A program made the translations under genes and the position numbers. The notes under the pieces were generated by a model, which saw nothing but the letters and a program-made list of their open reading frames with translations, had not been told where the DNA came from and searched no databases. A DNA stretch of 64,000 bases from Costus lasius (Eukaryota > Streptophyta > Magnoliopsida > Zingiberales > Costaceae): contig CM050453.2 of assembly GCA_027563935.2 (NCBI GenBank), positions 61,798,018 through 61,862,017 of the forward strand, in the 5' to 3' direction. How positions within the stretch are numbered: the first letter of the stretch is position 1; each line of letters starts with the position of its first letter. This document shows positions 1 to 9,127 of this stretch, one piece after another.

Positions 1-144
1 TAGCCATATAAAATCAAAGGGATTACACCCCATGTCCCAAAAAGATGTCTAAGCTAGCATAGTAGAGGAATTACAATAAATCATAGTTTAGAATGATCAA
101 AAATCAAAGAGAAAGGGTAGAAGTTACAAAATAGGGCTGTAATG

Positions 145-165
145 AAAATTACAGCCTGTAATTTT
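145..165. repeat. perfect short inverted repeat
   Basis: Two 10-base arms, AAAATTACAG at 145-154 and CTGTAATTTT at 156-165, are perfect reverse complements around one base. The arms share the ATTAC theme of the modules at 508-729. Confidence 0.7.
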
Positions 166-507
166 GTGAGTGAACAGTGTCGGCGCCCGCTCTTTCGTTG
201 ATTTCTCCTCCGATCGACCTTCTTTCGCTTTGAAACTTCTGGGGTATCCTCTCCTCCTCTAGACGAAGCCTCTTTGTGAAAATTACAGCCTGAGGTGGCC
301 TCTACACCTCTCGGCGCGAGGCCGAACCCTAGGGATGCCTCTCTCAATTTCTCCCTGGATAGTGGATAAAAATTAGAGCTTCCCCTCCCTTCATCTTCTC
401 CTCGTTGAGACAAGTTTATAGCCTCTTTCAGATCTCAATTTGGTGGTCTATAGCTCAAGAAATCATCTTTTTTATTTTCTAGTGGAAGAATCGAGCATTT
501 GGATGAA

Positions 508-729
508 AATTACGGCACCGTGATGGAAATTATGGTAGTATCATAATTGCTGTGAAATCTTCTCAAGTCTCGGTAAGAAATTAGTCTGAAATTATGGTAC
601 CGTGAAGGATTTTATAGTAGTACCGTAATTTGCCAAAAAATTCCAGAATTAAGCCACCGTGAAAATCATTACGGTAGTGCCATAATTGCTGATTACGGCA
701 GTAAAAATCATTATGGCATTGTCGTAATT
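508..729. repeat. palindromic ATTACGG/CCGTAAT modules
   Basis: At least four related dyads occur here: 528-548 (AATTATG and CATAATT arms), about 608-630, 668-686 and 710-729. They are linked by variants of a CACGGT or ACCGTGA motif. The modules are diverged, not exact copies. They resemble in design the GGTGAACC/GGTTCACC modules at 63602-63836. Function is unknown. Confidence 0.6.
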
Positions 730-984
730 TCTCTAGAAAACTTGGTTTGACTTGAAATTTGATGTGTAGTCTCCTATTGATGATAAGAATCTGCCCATGC
801 GTTGGATTTGCTTGAAAACCCATCAAAACGATGCCTTTTTACCTGAAATTGATCAAAAACTAAGAAAAAGTGTAGATTCCGCAATAATTGATAAAATAGG
901 CATCAAAATAAGAAAAGAGCATGAATGTGACACAAAAACACTAATGAAATGACACAAAATATACTATGAATTTTGGTGTCATCA

Positions 985-1131
985 GAATGCATCTCCTGTC
1001 ACTTGTGAGGACAACTCATGACACCAAGTCATTGCCTCACAGCGGGTTGGTCTCGTATATCAACCACTAATATACTCATATGTCTGCGTTAGCACCTCGT
1101 GCCTAACCAGCTCATATACTAGTCTCACAAG
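985..1131 (-). mobile_element. family-B copia LTR, minus strand, left piece
   Basis: On the minus strand this continues the LTR piece at 19402-19622 once E1 is removed. It aligns closely with the plus-strand family-B LTR at 49776-49847 and 60033-60100; the stretch around GACTTGGTGTCATGAGT is shared. The match stops at 985, where E0 begins. Confidence 0.75.
1127..1131. repeat. target-site duplication of E1 (ACAAG)
   Basis: ACAAG directly precedes the E1 5' LTR and directly follows its 3' LTR at 19402-19406. This shows that the 18.3-kb block 1132-19401 is one insertion that later received E2. Confidence 0.95.
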
Positions 1132-2802
1132 TGTTGGGGTATGCCCTTAAGGCTAATGTTTGAGGCCTTGGGATTGTATCAGTATCATGTAATAAACTCT
1201 TATGTTTATAAAGGCATGGTTGTTATTCAGGTTGTTATATTGTCTGCTGCAATAATTGTACTTCTGAATAATGTCTCAAAGCTGTTCAGCTAGGCTGACA
1301 TGCTGTAATGTCCTTAGTCGATATATCTTGGTGAACATGAGACAGCCTTGATATGATTGAGACTAATATGTGTTCTAATCTTATAGGATGCTTCGAGCAT
1401 GGAATAAGATGTAGACTCATGGGTACATTGGATGTACTGGACAGACCCTACTAGGATATTCAATTGTTTGTCACAATGTGAATAATCCTTGATTGCGACA
1501 AGTGGCACATTTCCTCTAACTTGAGATCACTTGTGTTTTCTAAATGATGATTGTCATTATTTTGAGTTAGTTCAATATCATTTGAAACATAATGATTATA
1601 GGCTATCTTGGATGGTGAGCTTGAGTCAGGTTAGGGCACTAGTGATAGACAAAGGATTGCCGTCTCCTTAATTGGAGTGTGATGTTCTAAAGGGGCCCCC
1701 TGGATGAGATGATTGAGAATAGTGTATGGCCATACCCAGGTGACTATGTTCATCTGATCTAATCATGCTTATCATATTGGAGTTACAAGCTTGACACGCT
1801 TGTCCAATAAGAACATCCAGTGGCAAAGGATTTATGCATGCCTTGTGAGTTGGTTCACACTTGTGCTGTTTTTGGGTGTAGTCTTGGAAGACTCTTTTCT
1901 TTATATCGGGAGACAGTGATGTGTTGCTAGATACCCCTCACTGATCGTGATAACGTGAGTTATCGTTACCGATATTTAAAGGAAACCCTCAGGGTCGCAC
2001 AATTTGATGATATGGCTTACTTGAGTTAGATCGTGTGGACTGAATTGTTCAGGTTCAGTTTAAAGGGATTTAATCTCTGATTGTAAGTGAGATCTAGTCT
2101 GATCATGTTTGATTGATTAGGGCTTGAGATCGGTAAGCTTCGATTGAGAGAATGGATGCTGGATCGGTGAGATCAGGAGCATCGGGAGATGAACGGTCAG
2201 ATCAAGTACCTTAGGGTTTTAATGTGATCTGGACTTATGGCTTGGTTTATTTGGTTATTAAACCAAATTCAAGTGAACCGGCTCATGAATGAGCGCATGG
2301 TTCAAGGGTGAAGTGGAGTTTGCGAATGGGTAAACCCATGATCGCATGAAGAGAAGTGGCATGCTATTTTTAGATAGCACTTCTCTTACGTGACCCTCTC
2401 TCACGTTCACGCCTTTCCTCTTTTCGTTAGTCGCCTTGTCTCTTGCTCTTGACGAGAGAACATACGGTGGTGAAGAGCTCGACGAGGAGGAAGAAAAGAA
2501 TCGCCAAGCCAAGACATCTCTTCCCTTCCACTCGACAAGGACATCTTTGGGCCTTGCTAGCACAAGGATCGCAAAGGGAGTAAGCGACATCAACTGTGTG
2601 CGTCACCTCTGGAGAAGATCAAGTTTGATCTTTGCTTCCAAGGCGCCATCTAGAAGTGGCTATGGTATGATCCTTTTCTATTTGCAATTGGGTCATTTTT
2701 GTTAATCATACAGCATGCAAGATCTAGAAACCCCCTTTCCGCTGCTTTCATTCCCATATGCGCCTATGAGTTAGGGTTTCGCCCCCTTGTGGGGACCTTT
2801 CA
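1132..2802 (+). repeat. E1 5' LTR (1671 bp)
   Basis: It starts TGTTGGGGTATGCCC and ends ACCTTTCA, next to the primer-binding site. It holds a GATAAC-GTGA-GTTATC hairpin at 1949-1964, a TTTATAAAGG TATA-like motif near 1204 (weak promoter candidate), an AATAAA at about 1191, and a C-rich/G-rich hairpin just before its end. An antisense 64-codon frame lies at 1314-1508. Confidence 0.97.
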
Positions 2803-2804
2803 AT

Positions 2805-2816
2805 TGGTATCAGAGC
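2805..2816 (+). other. E1 primer-binding site
   Basis: TGGTATCAGAGC lies 2 bp after the 5' LTR. It is the usual plant sequence complementary to the 3' end of initiator methionine tRNA, which primes minus-strand cDNA synthesis. Confidence 0.95.
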
Positions 2817-3729
2817 ATGGTTAACGCATGTTTTATGATTACTTATGCCATTTTGTGATCCTTGTTTGCGAACTTGTGATTAGATCTAAGGTTACATGCG
2901 ATACATCTTGTATATGTAAGTGGCGAAAATGCATTGCATTGTTTCTCCTTGGCGCATGTATAAGGTTACCTTTTGTTGGCGCTTGTATGTTGTTAGTTTT
3001 CTCAAAACTATATTACATGCGCGATTCACACTAGATCTAAGCTGTCCTTACTGTAAACCCTTAGACGGGTTACTAGGGTTGAAGTCATCCCCTAGGTTAG
3101 ATCCAGACAGTCTGATCAGACCATCTGACAGCCTTGATGGGTTGACCAGATAGCACCTGTGCGCAAGCACCTGGTGGCTATAGGTCGACTGCAGACAGGC
3201 GTGTAGCGATGTCTGATTGAGACAACCTATGAACGCACATGAGTTAGGCCCGGGGTCACACCCGTTTGCCAGACCTCATTGTGGTTGTTCAGCCCTGGCG
3301 CATGCATGGTTGACCTTTTGGTCGACTCAAGTCAGTTAGGACTTGGTGCATGCAAGGGCAGTGGATCTGACTAGGTTGGATGAGTGGATCCCTAGTAATG
3401 GACCGTTGTAAGGTTATAGGGCACATAAGGAAAAATAAAATTGATCTCAATGGGATTTTTCAAAAATTTTATTTTTCATGATTGGATCAAATGATGTATG
3501 ATGCCATATGCATGTTTATTTATTCTTATGTGGGCTGCCCATGTTAAATGTGTGCTGTGCTGGGGCCTGCGTGCCTGGTTAAAAGTTGTAAATTAATTTT
3601 ATTGTGATCTGCGCATCACATTGCATTTAATTTATAAAATGTAATTGACCTGCGAGTCAATCTTGTCTAGATAGATTAATTTGTAAATTAATCAGACAAG
3701 AGCACAGAGCACACTTGGCAGAGGCGCAT

Positions 3730-3786
3730 GCAGCAGTGGCTAGACCAGGTGGGAGGTCCAGGGTTCGACTCTGGGACTAGGCGCAT
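3730..3786 (+). repeat. 57-bp leader insert with T-arm-like hairpin
   Basis: The segment sits between two GCGCAT copies (3724-3729 and 3781-3786). E3 has a single GCGCAT at the same place and lacks the rest; E2 and E5 also lack it. Inside, a stem of up to six pairs closes the loop TTCGA, as in a tRNA T-arm with its B-box. E4 carries the same insert with a compensatory pair change. Confidence 0.6.
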
Positions 3787-4647
3787 TTACCTGGTGGGCG
3801 CACCTGAGCTGCAGATGGCGCTTGGGCCCTGGTTTGGGCCAGATGAGCAGCAAAAGCCCCATGAAGAAAAGCAAGTGAAGACTTAAGTTCTTAAGGTCTT
3901 ACTAGGGCTATGGGCTTTTACCACATAAGATTCATGCTTTCTTTTATTGTTTAATAAGTAGAACAGCATGATTTATTTATCTTCTGCTATCACCATAGGA
4001 ATTGCATGATAGTGAAGAAGATAAAAGACCGTTAAAATCCAACGCTAAAATATCAAGCTCGTATGCCTTCTGACGCGAAACCTCACTGTTCTGATTATCG
4101 TTGGAGCCGTGTTGTACCCACTCAGTGGGCACGTCCATCTATCTTCAGACGGTGCAGGATTACACCTGCGTGTTACAGAGAAGGGATTTATCGCTTCTCG
4201 TTGCTCAGCATAGCACGTGGTGGTCCAGGGAGTAGGTCGGGTCAGCTTGACCATGTAGGCTACATATGTGGCGCATATGGTAGCGCATGGAGGCAGCCAT
4301 CTGTGGGGTCAGAGATTGTGTTGTACCAACTCAGTTGGCACAGTCTGCTGGATTGCCCAGATGAAGGGGAATCGCACAGGTAGGCGATTGGCAGGGACTG
4401 CCTACCAGAGATTAGTGCTTGTACTCTCTGTGCATCTTATCTCGCCTGAGCGGGACGCGGAGACCAAGTATGAAATCTGGATCCCATCTCACTAAAAGAG
4501 TACTACTCTTTCGGGCTGTTTTGCTGGATTTTTCAGCCAGATAAAATAGTGAGAAAAAGAATCTTTCTTAAGTCCTGATTGATTCTTAACATTGATACTG
4601 ACCTTGCTGTTCTTGCATTGTTGTAGATACCTGCAGCAACGAACACC

Positions 4648-5565
4648 ATGAGCTTCAATGTGCGATCCCTACTGGAAAGAGAGAAGTTTGCTGGGCCGAA
4701 CTTCTCATACTGGTTCGGACACCTTAAGATAGTTCTTAAGGCAGAGAGGAAACTGTATGTCCTCGAGACGGCGATACCGCCTCAGCCCGCTCCGAACGCC
4801 GCAAGGGCGGTTCGGGAAGCCTATGAAAAGCACGTCAATGATAGCATTGATGTCGCTTGCCTGATGCTAGCGTCTAAGATGCCACCGCTGCAGCGTCAGC
4901 ATGAGGATATGTCTGCCATAGACATGATAGCAAACCTCAAGATGCTGTATGCTGCACAGGCGAGGATAGAACGCTATAATTTGACAAAGCTGTTCTTTCA
5001 GAGCAAACTGGCTGAAGGGAGCCCAGTGGGAGCTCACGTGCTCAAGATGATTGGGCACAAGGAGGCTCTAGAAAAACTGGGGCATACCATCAACCAGGAG
5101 CTTGCTGTAGACATTATTCTGCAGTCTCTTCCGCCTTCTTTCGATGCGTTCATTATTAACTTTAATATGAACAAAATCGATTGTACTCCGGCAGAGCTGC
5201 TGAATATGCTCTTGACTACTGAGGAAACTCTGAAGGGTAAGCCTTCAACCTCTGTCTTGATGGTTCCTTCGAGGAACAAGAAGAAGGGGAAGAAGGGCAA
5301 GACCCCTGTCAAGGGTTACAGCAAGGCTCTGAAGCAGAAGGTTAAGCGGTCCAAGGAATACAGGTGTTTCCACTGTGGCCAGCTGGGTCACTGGAAAAAG
5401 GACTGTAAAGCGCTCCAAGGAGACAAGAGGGGAAGCCTTGCTTCTGGCTCTGGTATATACGTGACGGAAGTCATGGTTTCATCTTCTTCTATATCATGGG
5501 TGTTGGACACTGCATGTGGAGTTCACATTTGTTCAAATGTACAGGAACTCAAGAGAAGAAGGCAG
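4648..5565 (+). pseudogene. gag-pol: E1 gag-pol, first part (Gag and start of protease), interrupted by E2
   Basis: The frame opens at ATG 4648, just after the splice-acceptor-like TTGTAG, and runs 306 codons without a stop to the E2 insertion. It covers the copia-type Gag, a CCHC zinc knuckle (CFHCGQLGHWKKDC, about residues 240-253) that would bind genomic RNA, and the protease active-site region with LDTACG around residue 287. One TSD copy (5561-5565) keeps the frame, so this part continues in register at 14744. The start matches that of E2, E4 and E5. E1 differs from them at several Gag residues, for example FSYWFGHL where they have FSDWFGHL. The reading frame past 5565 runs into E2 LTR and has no biological meaning. 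Confidence 0.95.
5561..5565. repeat. target-site duplication of E2 (GGCAG)
   Basis: GGCAG precedes E2 and is repeated at 14739-14743. It falls in the E1 gag-pol frame at codons 305-306. Confidence 0.95.
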
Positions 5566-7271
5566 TGTTGGAGTATGCCCTTAAGGCTAATGTTTGAGGC
5601 CTTTGGGATTGTAATAGTATCATGTAATAAACTCTTATGTTTATAAAAGGCATGGTTATTATTCAGCTTGTTACCTTGTCTGCTGTAATAAGTGTACTTC
5701 TGAATAATGTCTCAAAGCTGTTCAGCTAGGCTGACAGGCTATAAGTCCTTAGTCGAGATATCTTGGAGAACATGAGACAGCCTTGATATGATAGAGACTA
5801 ATATGAGTGCTAATCTTATAGGATGCTTCGAGCATGGAATAAGATGTAGACTCATGGGTACATTGGATGTACTGGACAGACCCTACTGGGATATTCCATT
5901 GCTTGTCACAATGTGAATGATCCTTGTAAGCAACAAGTGGCACATGTCCTCTGACTTGAGATCACTTGTGTTTCTAAATGAGGATTGTCATTGTCTTGAG
6001 CTAGTTCAATATCATTTGAGATATAATGATTATAGACTATCTTGGATGGTGAGCTTGAATCAGGTTAAGGCACTTGTGATAGATAAAGGATTGCCGTCTC
6101 CTTGTTTAAGGAGTGTGATGTTCTATAGGGCCACACTATATGAGATGATTGAGGAAGTGTATGGCCATACCCAGATGACTATGTTCATCTGATCTAATCA
6201 TGCTCATCGTATTGGAGTTACAAGCTTGACATGCTTGTCCAATAAGAACATCCAGTGGCAAAGGACACATGTATGCCTTGTGAATTGAGTCACACTTGTG
6301 CTGTGTTTTGGGTGCAGTCTTGGAAGACTCTTTCCTTTATATCGGGAGACAGTGATGTGTTGCTAGATACCCCTCACTGATCGTGATAACGTAAGTTATC
6401 GTTACCGACATTTAAAGGAAACCCTCAGGGTCGCACAATTTGGTGATATGGCTTCCTTAAGTCAGATCGTGTGGACTGAATTGTTTTGGTTCAGTTTAAA
6501 GAGATTTAATCTCTGATTGTAAGTGAGATCTGGTCTGATCATGTTTGATTGATTAGAGCTTTAGATCGGTAAGCTTCGATCGAGAGAGATGATGCTAGAT
6601 CGGTGCGATCAGAAGCGTCAGATGATGAAGGGTCAGATCTAGGACCTTGTGGTCTAATTTGGTCTAGACTTAATTCTGGGCTGATTTGGTTTCGAAATTG
6701 AACCAATGAAATTGAACCGGCTCATGGGTTGAGCGCTTGGTTCAAGAGGGAGAAGAGGTTGCGTTTGGTTCATGGAAACATGAACCATGAACGCCAACTC
6801 TTAATCGTTGCCATTTATGGAAAGTTCCATAAGCTAAACGCATATGCGTTCATGGCTTGATTACTCTCTAATGCTTTCGGTTTTGCTCTTTGGGCGTGGA
6901 GAAAACGGCTTGCTCTTGGAGAAGGCGTTGTTCTTGCGAAAAGAAGAAAGAGCTCTCGAAAAGAAGGCAGCCCTTTTTCATCTAATCTCCTACACACGGT
7001 TGAAAGAGCTTGCCAATCTTGCTAGCACAAGACTTGCGCAAGGAGGAAGCTTTCATCCCTTGTGTGTGATTTCTTTGGAGAAGATCCCTTCGGTCTTTCT
7101 TCTTCCAAGCCGCACCATCTACATGGCTATGGTATGATCTTGTTCTTATCAATCTTTGATAGTTGAACAATTGGCATGCAAACGATTTTAAAACCCTTGC
7201 TTCCGCTTGCATCATTTTTCATTAGCGCCATGCTTAGGGTTTTTGCCCCCTTTATCTTTGGGGTTCCTTCA
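5566..7271 (+). repeat. E2 5' LTR (1706 bp)
   Basis: It starts TGTTGGAGTATGCCC and ends GGTTCCTTCA. The GATAAC-GTAA-GTTATC hairpin is at 6385-6400. The end carries a GCCCCC...GGGG hairpin before the primer-binding site. The antisense 64-codon frame is at 5749-5943. Confidence 0.97.
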
Positions 7272-7273
7272 AT

Positions 7274-7285
7274 TGGTATCAGAGC
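7274..7285 (+). other. E2 primer-binding site
   Basis: TGGTATCAGAGC, complementary to tRNA-iMet, 2 bp after the LTR. Confidence 0.95.
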
Positions 7286-7443
7286 TTGGCTCTTTGCATG
7301 CTATTTTGTTTGCTAATGTGATCCATACTTGTTGCGCCTACTTTGTTTACATGTTGGATGCGCTTACCTTGGTTTGGTTTCATGAAAGTTGCGCTTGTAT
7401 CATGGCTTCATGAAGGTTGCGCATGTATCATTTGATGACATGT

Positions 7444-7502
7444 AGTTTGCGCTCCCCCTTGAAGGGGACTCCCTGAAGTTTGCGCTCCCCCTTGAAGGGG
7501 AC
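7444..7502 (+). repeat. tandem duplication of an LTR-end-like hairpin in the E2 leader
   Basis: Two copies of a segment of about 26 bp with period 33 contain CCCCCTTGAAGGGG, a hairpin of the kind seen at the 3' ends of the E3, E4 and E6 LTRs. The same duplication is in E5 at 36304-36362. Confidence 0.8.
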
Positions 7503-9127
7503 CCCCTTAGATCTAAGGGTTATCAAGCATGTTGTTTGTTTGTTTGCGCATGTACTAGATGTTTTTAAAAACAAACTTACATCTTGCGCGCATGATTAGA
7601 TCTAAGGTGTCCCTACAATAAACCCTTAGATGGGTTGATGGGGTTGAAGTCACCACTAGGTTAGATCCAAGTCTGATCAGACCATCTGACAGCTCAGATG
7701 GGTTGACCCAATAGCACCTATGCGCAAGCACAAGGTGGCTATAGGTTGACTGCATCTAGGGCGTGTAGCGAGGTCTGGTTGAGACAACTACTGAACACAC
7801 TTGAGTTAGGCTCGGGGTCACACCCGCTTGCCAAAACTCATGGGGTGGTTCAGCCCTTGGGGCATGCATGGTTGACCATTAGGTCAACTCGGGTCAGTTA
7901 GGACTCGGTGCATGCAAGGGCAAAGGATCTAGCTAGATGGATGAGTGGATCCCCATCAATGGACCATTGTAAGGTTATAGGGATCATAAGGAAATTAAAA
8001 TTGATGCCATGGGGTTTTTCAAAACTTTTAATTTCAAGATGATTGGATCACATGTTGATTGAACCATTTGCTTGTTTATTTAGTCTTATGTGGGTTGCCC
8101 TATTGTGTGCTGTGCTGGGGCCTGCGTGCCTGGATTTAAAATTGTAAATTAATTTGTGATCTGCGAATCACATTGTACTTAATTTATAATATGTAGTTGA
8201 CCTACGAGTCAACCTTGTCTAGATAGATCAAATGTATTTGATTAGACAAGAGCAAAGGCACACATCCCAAAGGGGCATTCAGCTGGTAACGCACCTGAGG
8301 TGCTCTTGGCGCTAGGGCCCTAGGTTGGACCAGATGAGATGCCAAGGAGCTCAAGTGAAGACTTAAGTAAATTAAGGTCTTACTAGGGTTCATGGGCTTT
8401 TACCACATAAGATCATGCTTTCTTCTTATTGCTTATAATTAGAATTGCATGTTTAAGTTTATCTTCTGCTATCACCATAGGACTTGCATGATAGTTAAGA
8501 AGATAAAAGACCGATAAAATCCAACGCTAATATATCAAGCTCGTAAGCCTTCTGACGCGAAACCTCACCTTTCTGATTATCGTTGGAGCCGTGTTGAACC
8601 CACTCAGTGGGCACGTCCATCTATCTTCAGACGGTGCTGGATTTCACCTGCGTGTTACAGAGTTGGGATTTATCCCCTCTCGTTGCTCAGCATAGCACGT
8701 GGTGGTCCAGGGAGTAGGTCAGGTCAGCTTGACCATGTTGGCTACATATGTGGCGCATATGGTAGCACATGGAGGCAGCCATCTCTGGGATCAGAGACTG
8801 TGTTGTACCAACTCAGTTGGCACAGTCTGCTGGATCGCCAAGATGAAGGGGAATCGCACGGGTTGGCGATTGGCTGGGACAGCCTACCAGAAATTAGTGC
8901 TTGTTATCTCTGTGCATCTTATCTCGCCTGAGCGGGACGCGGAGACCAAGTATGAAATCTGGATCCCATCTCACTAAAAGAGTATTACTCTTTCGGACTG
9001 TTTACTGGATTTTTCAGTCAGACAAAATAGTGAGAAAAGAATCTTTCTTAAGTCCTGGATTGATTCTAAACATTGATACTGACCTTGCTGTTCTTGCTTG
9101 TTGTAGATTCCTGCAGCAACGAACACC

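Larger units (their letters stand above)
1..984 (-). mobile_element. E0: partial LTR-like element, minus strand, runs off the left edge
   Basis: Read on the minus strand, a sequence beginning TGATGACACC starts at 984 and continues to the window edge. At 985 it abuts a copia LTR (family B) that would otherwise continue, so 984/985 looks like an insertion junction. The first 5 bp outside are GAATG; the matching copy would lie left of the window. The interior is AT-rich, has a TTTCAGGT acceptor-like motif, and then short palindromic modules. No coding domain is visible, and the open frame at 81-413 (-) resembles nothing I know. The layout matches E8 at the right edge. A gypsy-type LTR is my best guess, by inference only. 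Confidence 0.4.
2803..4647 (+). other. E1 untranslated leader
   Basis: This 1845-bp stretch between LTR and gag start holds the primer-binding site, then no convincing coding frame. A 57-bp segment at 3730-3786, flanked by GCGCAT direct repeats, carries a T-arm-like hairpin at 3758-3774. Upstream of the gag ATG, a T-rich tract ending TTGTAG at 4626 looks like a plant 3' splice site; no matching donor is clear. Leaders of the other copies are similar in length (about 1.8 kb). Confidence 0.85.
7272..9127 (+). other. E2 untranslated leader
   Basis: An 1856-bp leader without a supportable gene. It begins with the primer-binding site TGGTATCAGAGC at 7274-7285. A 33-bp-period direct duplication at 7444-7502 repeats a GCGCTCCCCCTTGAAGGGGAC block that resembles the hairpin at the ends of the E3 and E4 LTRs. 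The 57-bp T-arm insert of E1 and E4 is absent. A splice-acceptor-like TTGTAG ends at 9106. Confidence 0.85.

Noticed and set aside
81..413. 110-codon minus-strand frame in E0
   Set aside because: No recognisable domain, biased composition, and it lies in LTR-like repeat sequence.
2805..2816. tRNA genes at TGGTATCAGAGC sites
   Set aside because: These are primer-binding sites next to LTRs; no tRNA fold surrounds them.
4648..5646. 332-codon gene
   Set aside because: It is E1 gag running into the E2 LTR; the last 27 codons are LTR sequence.
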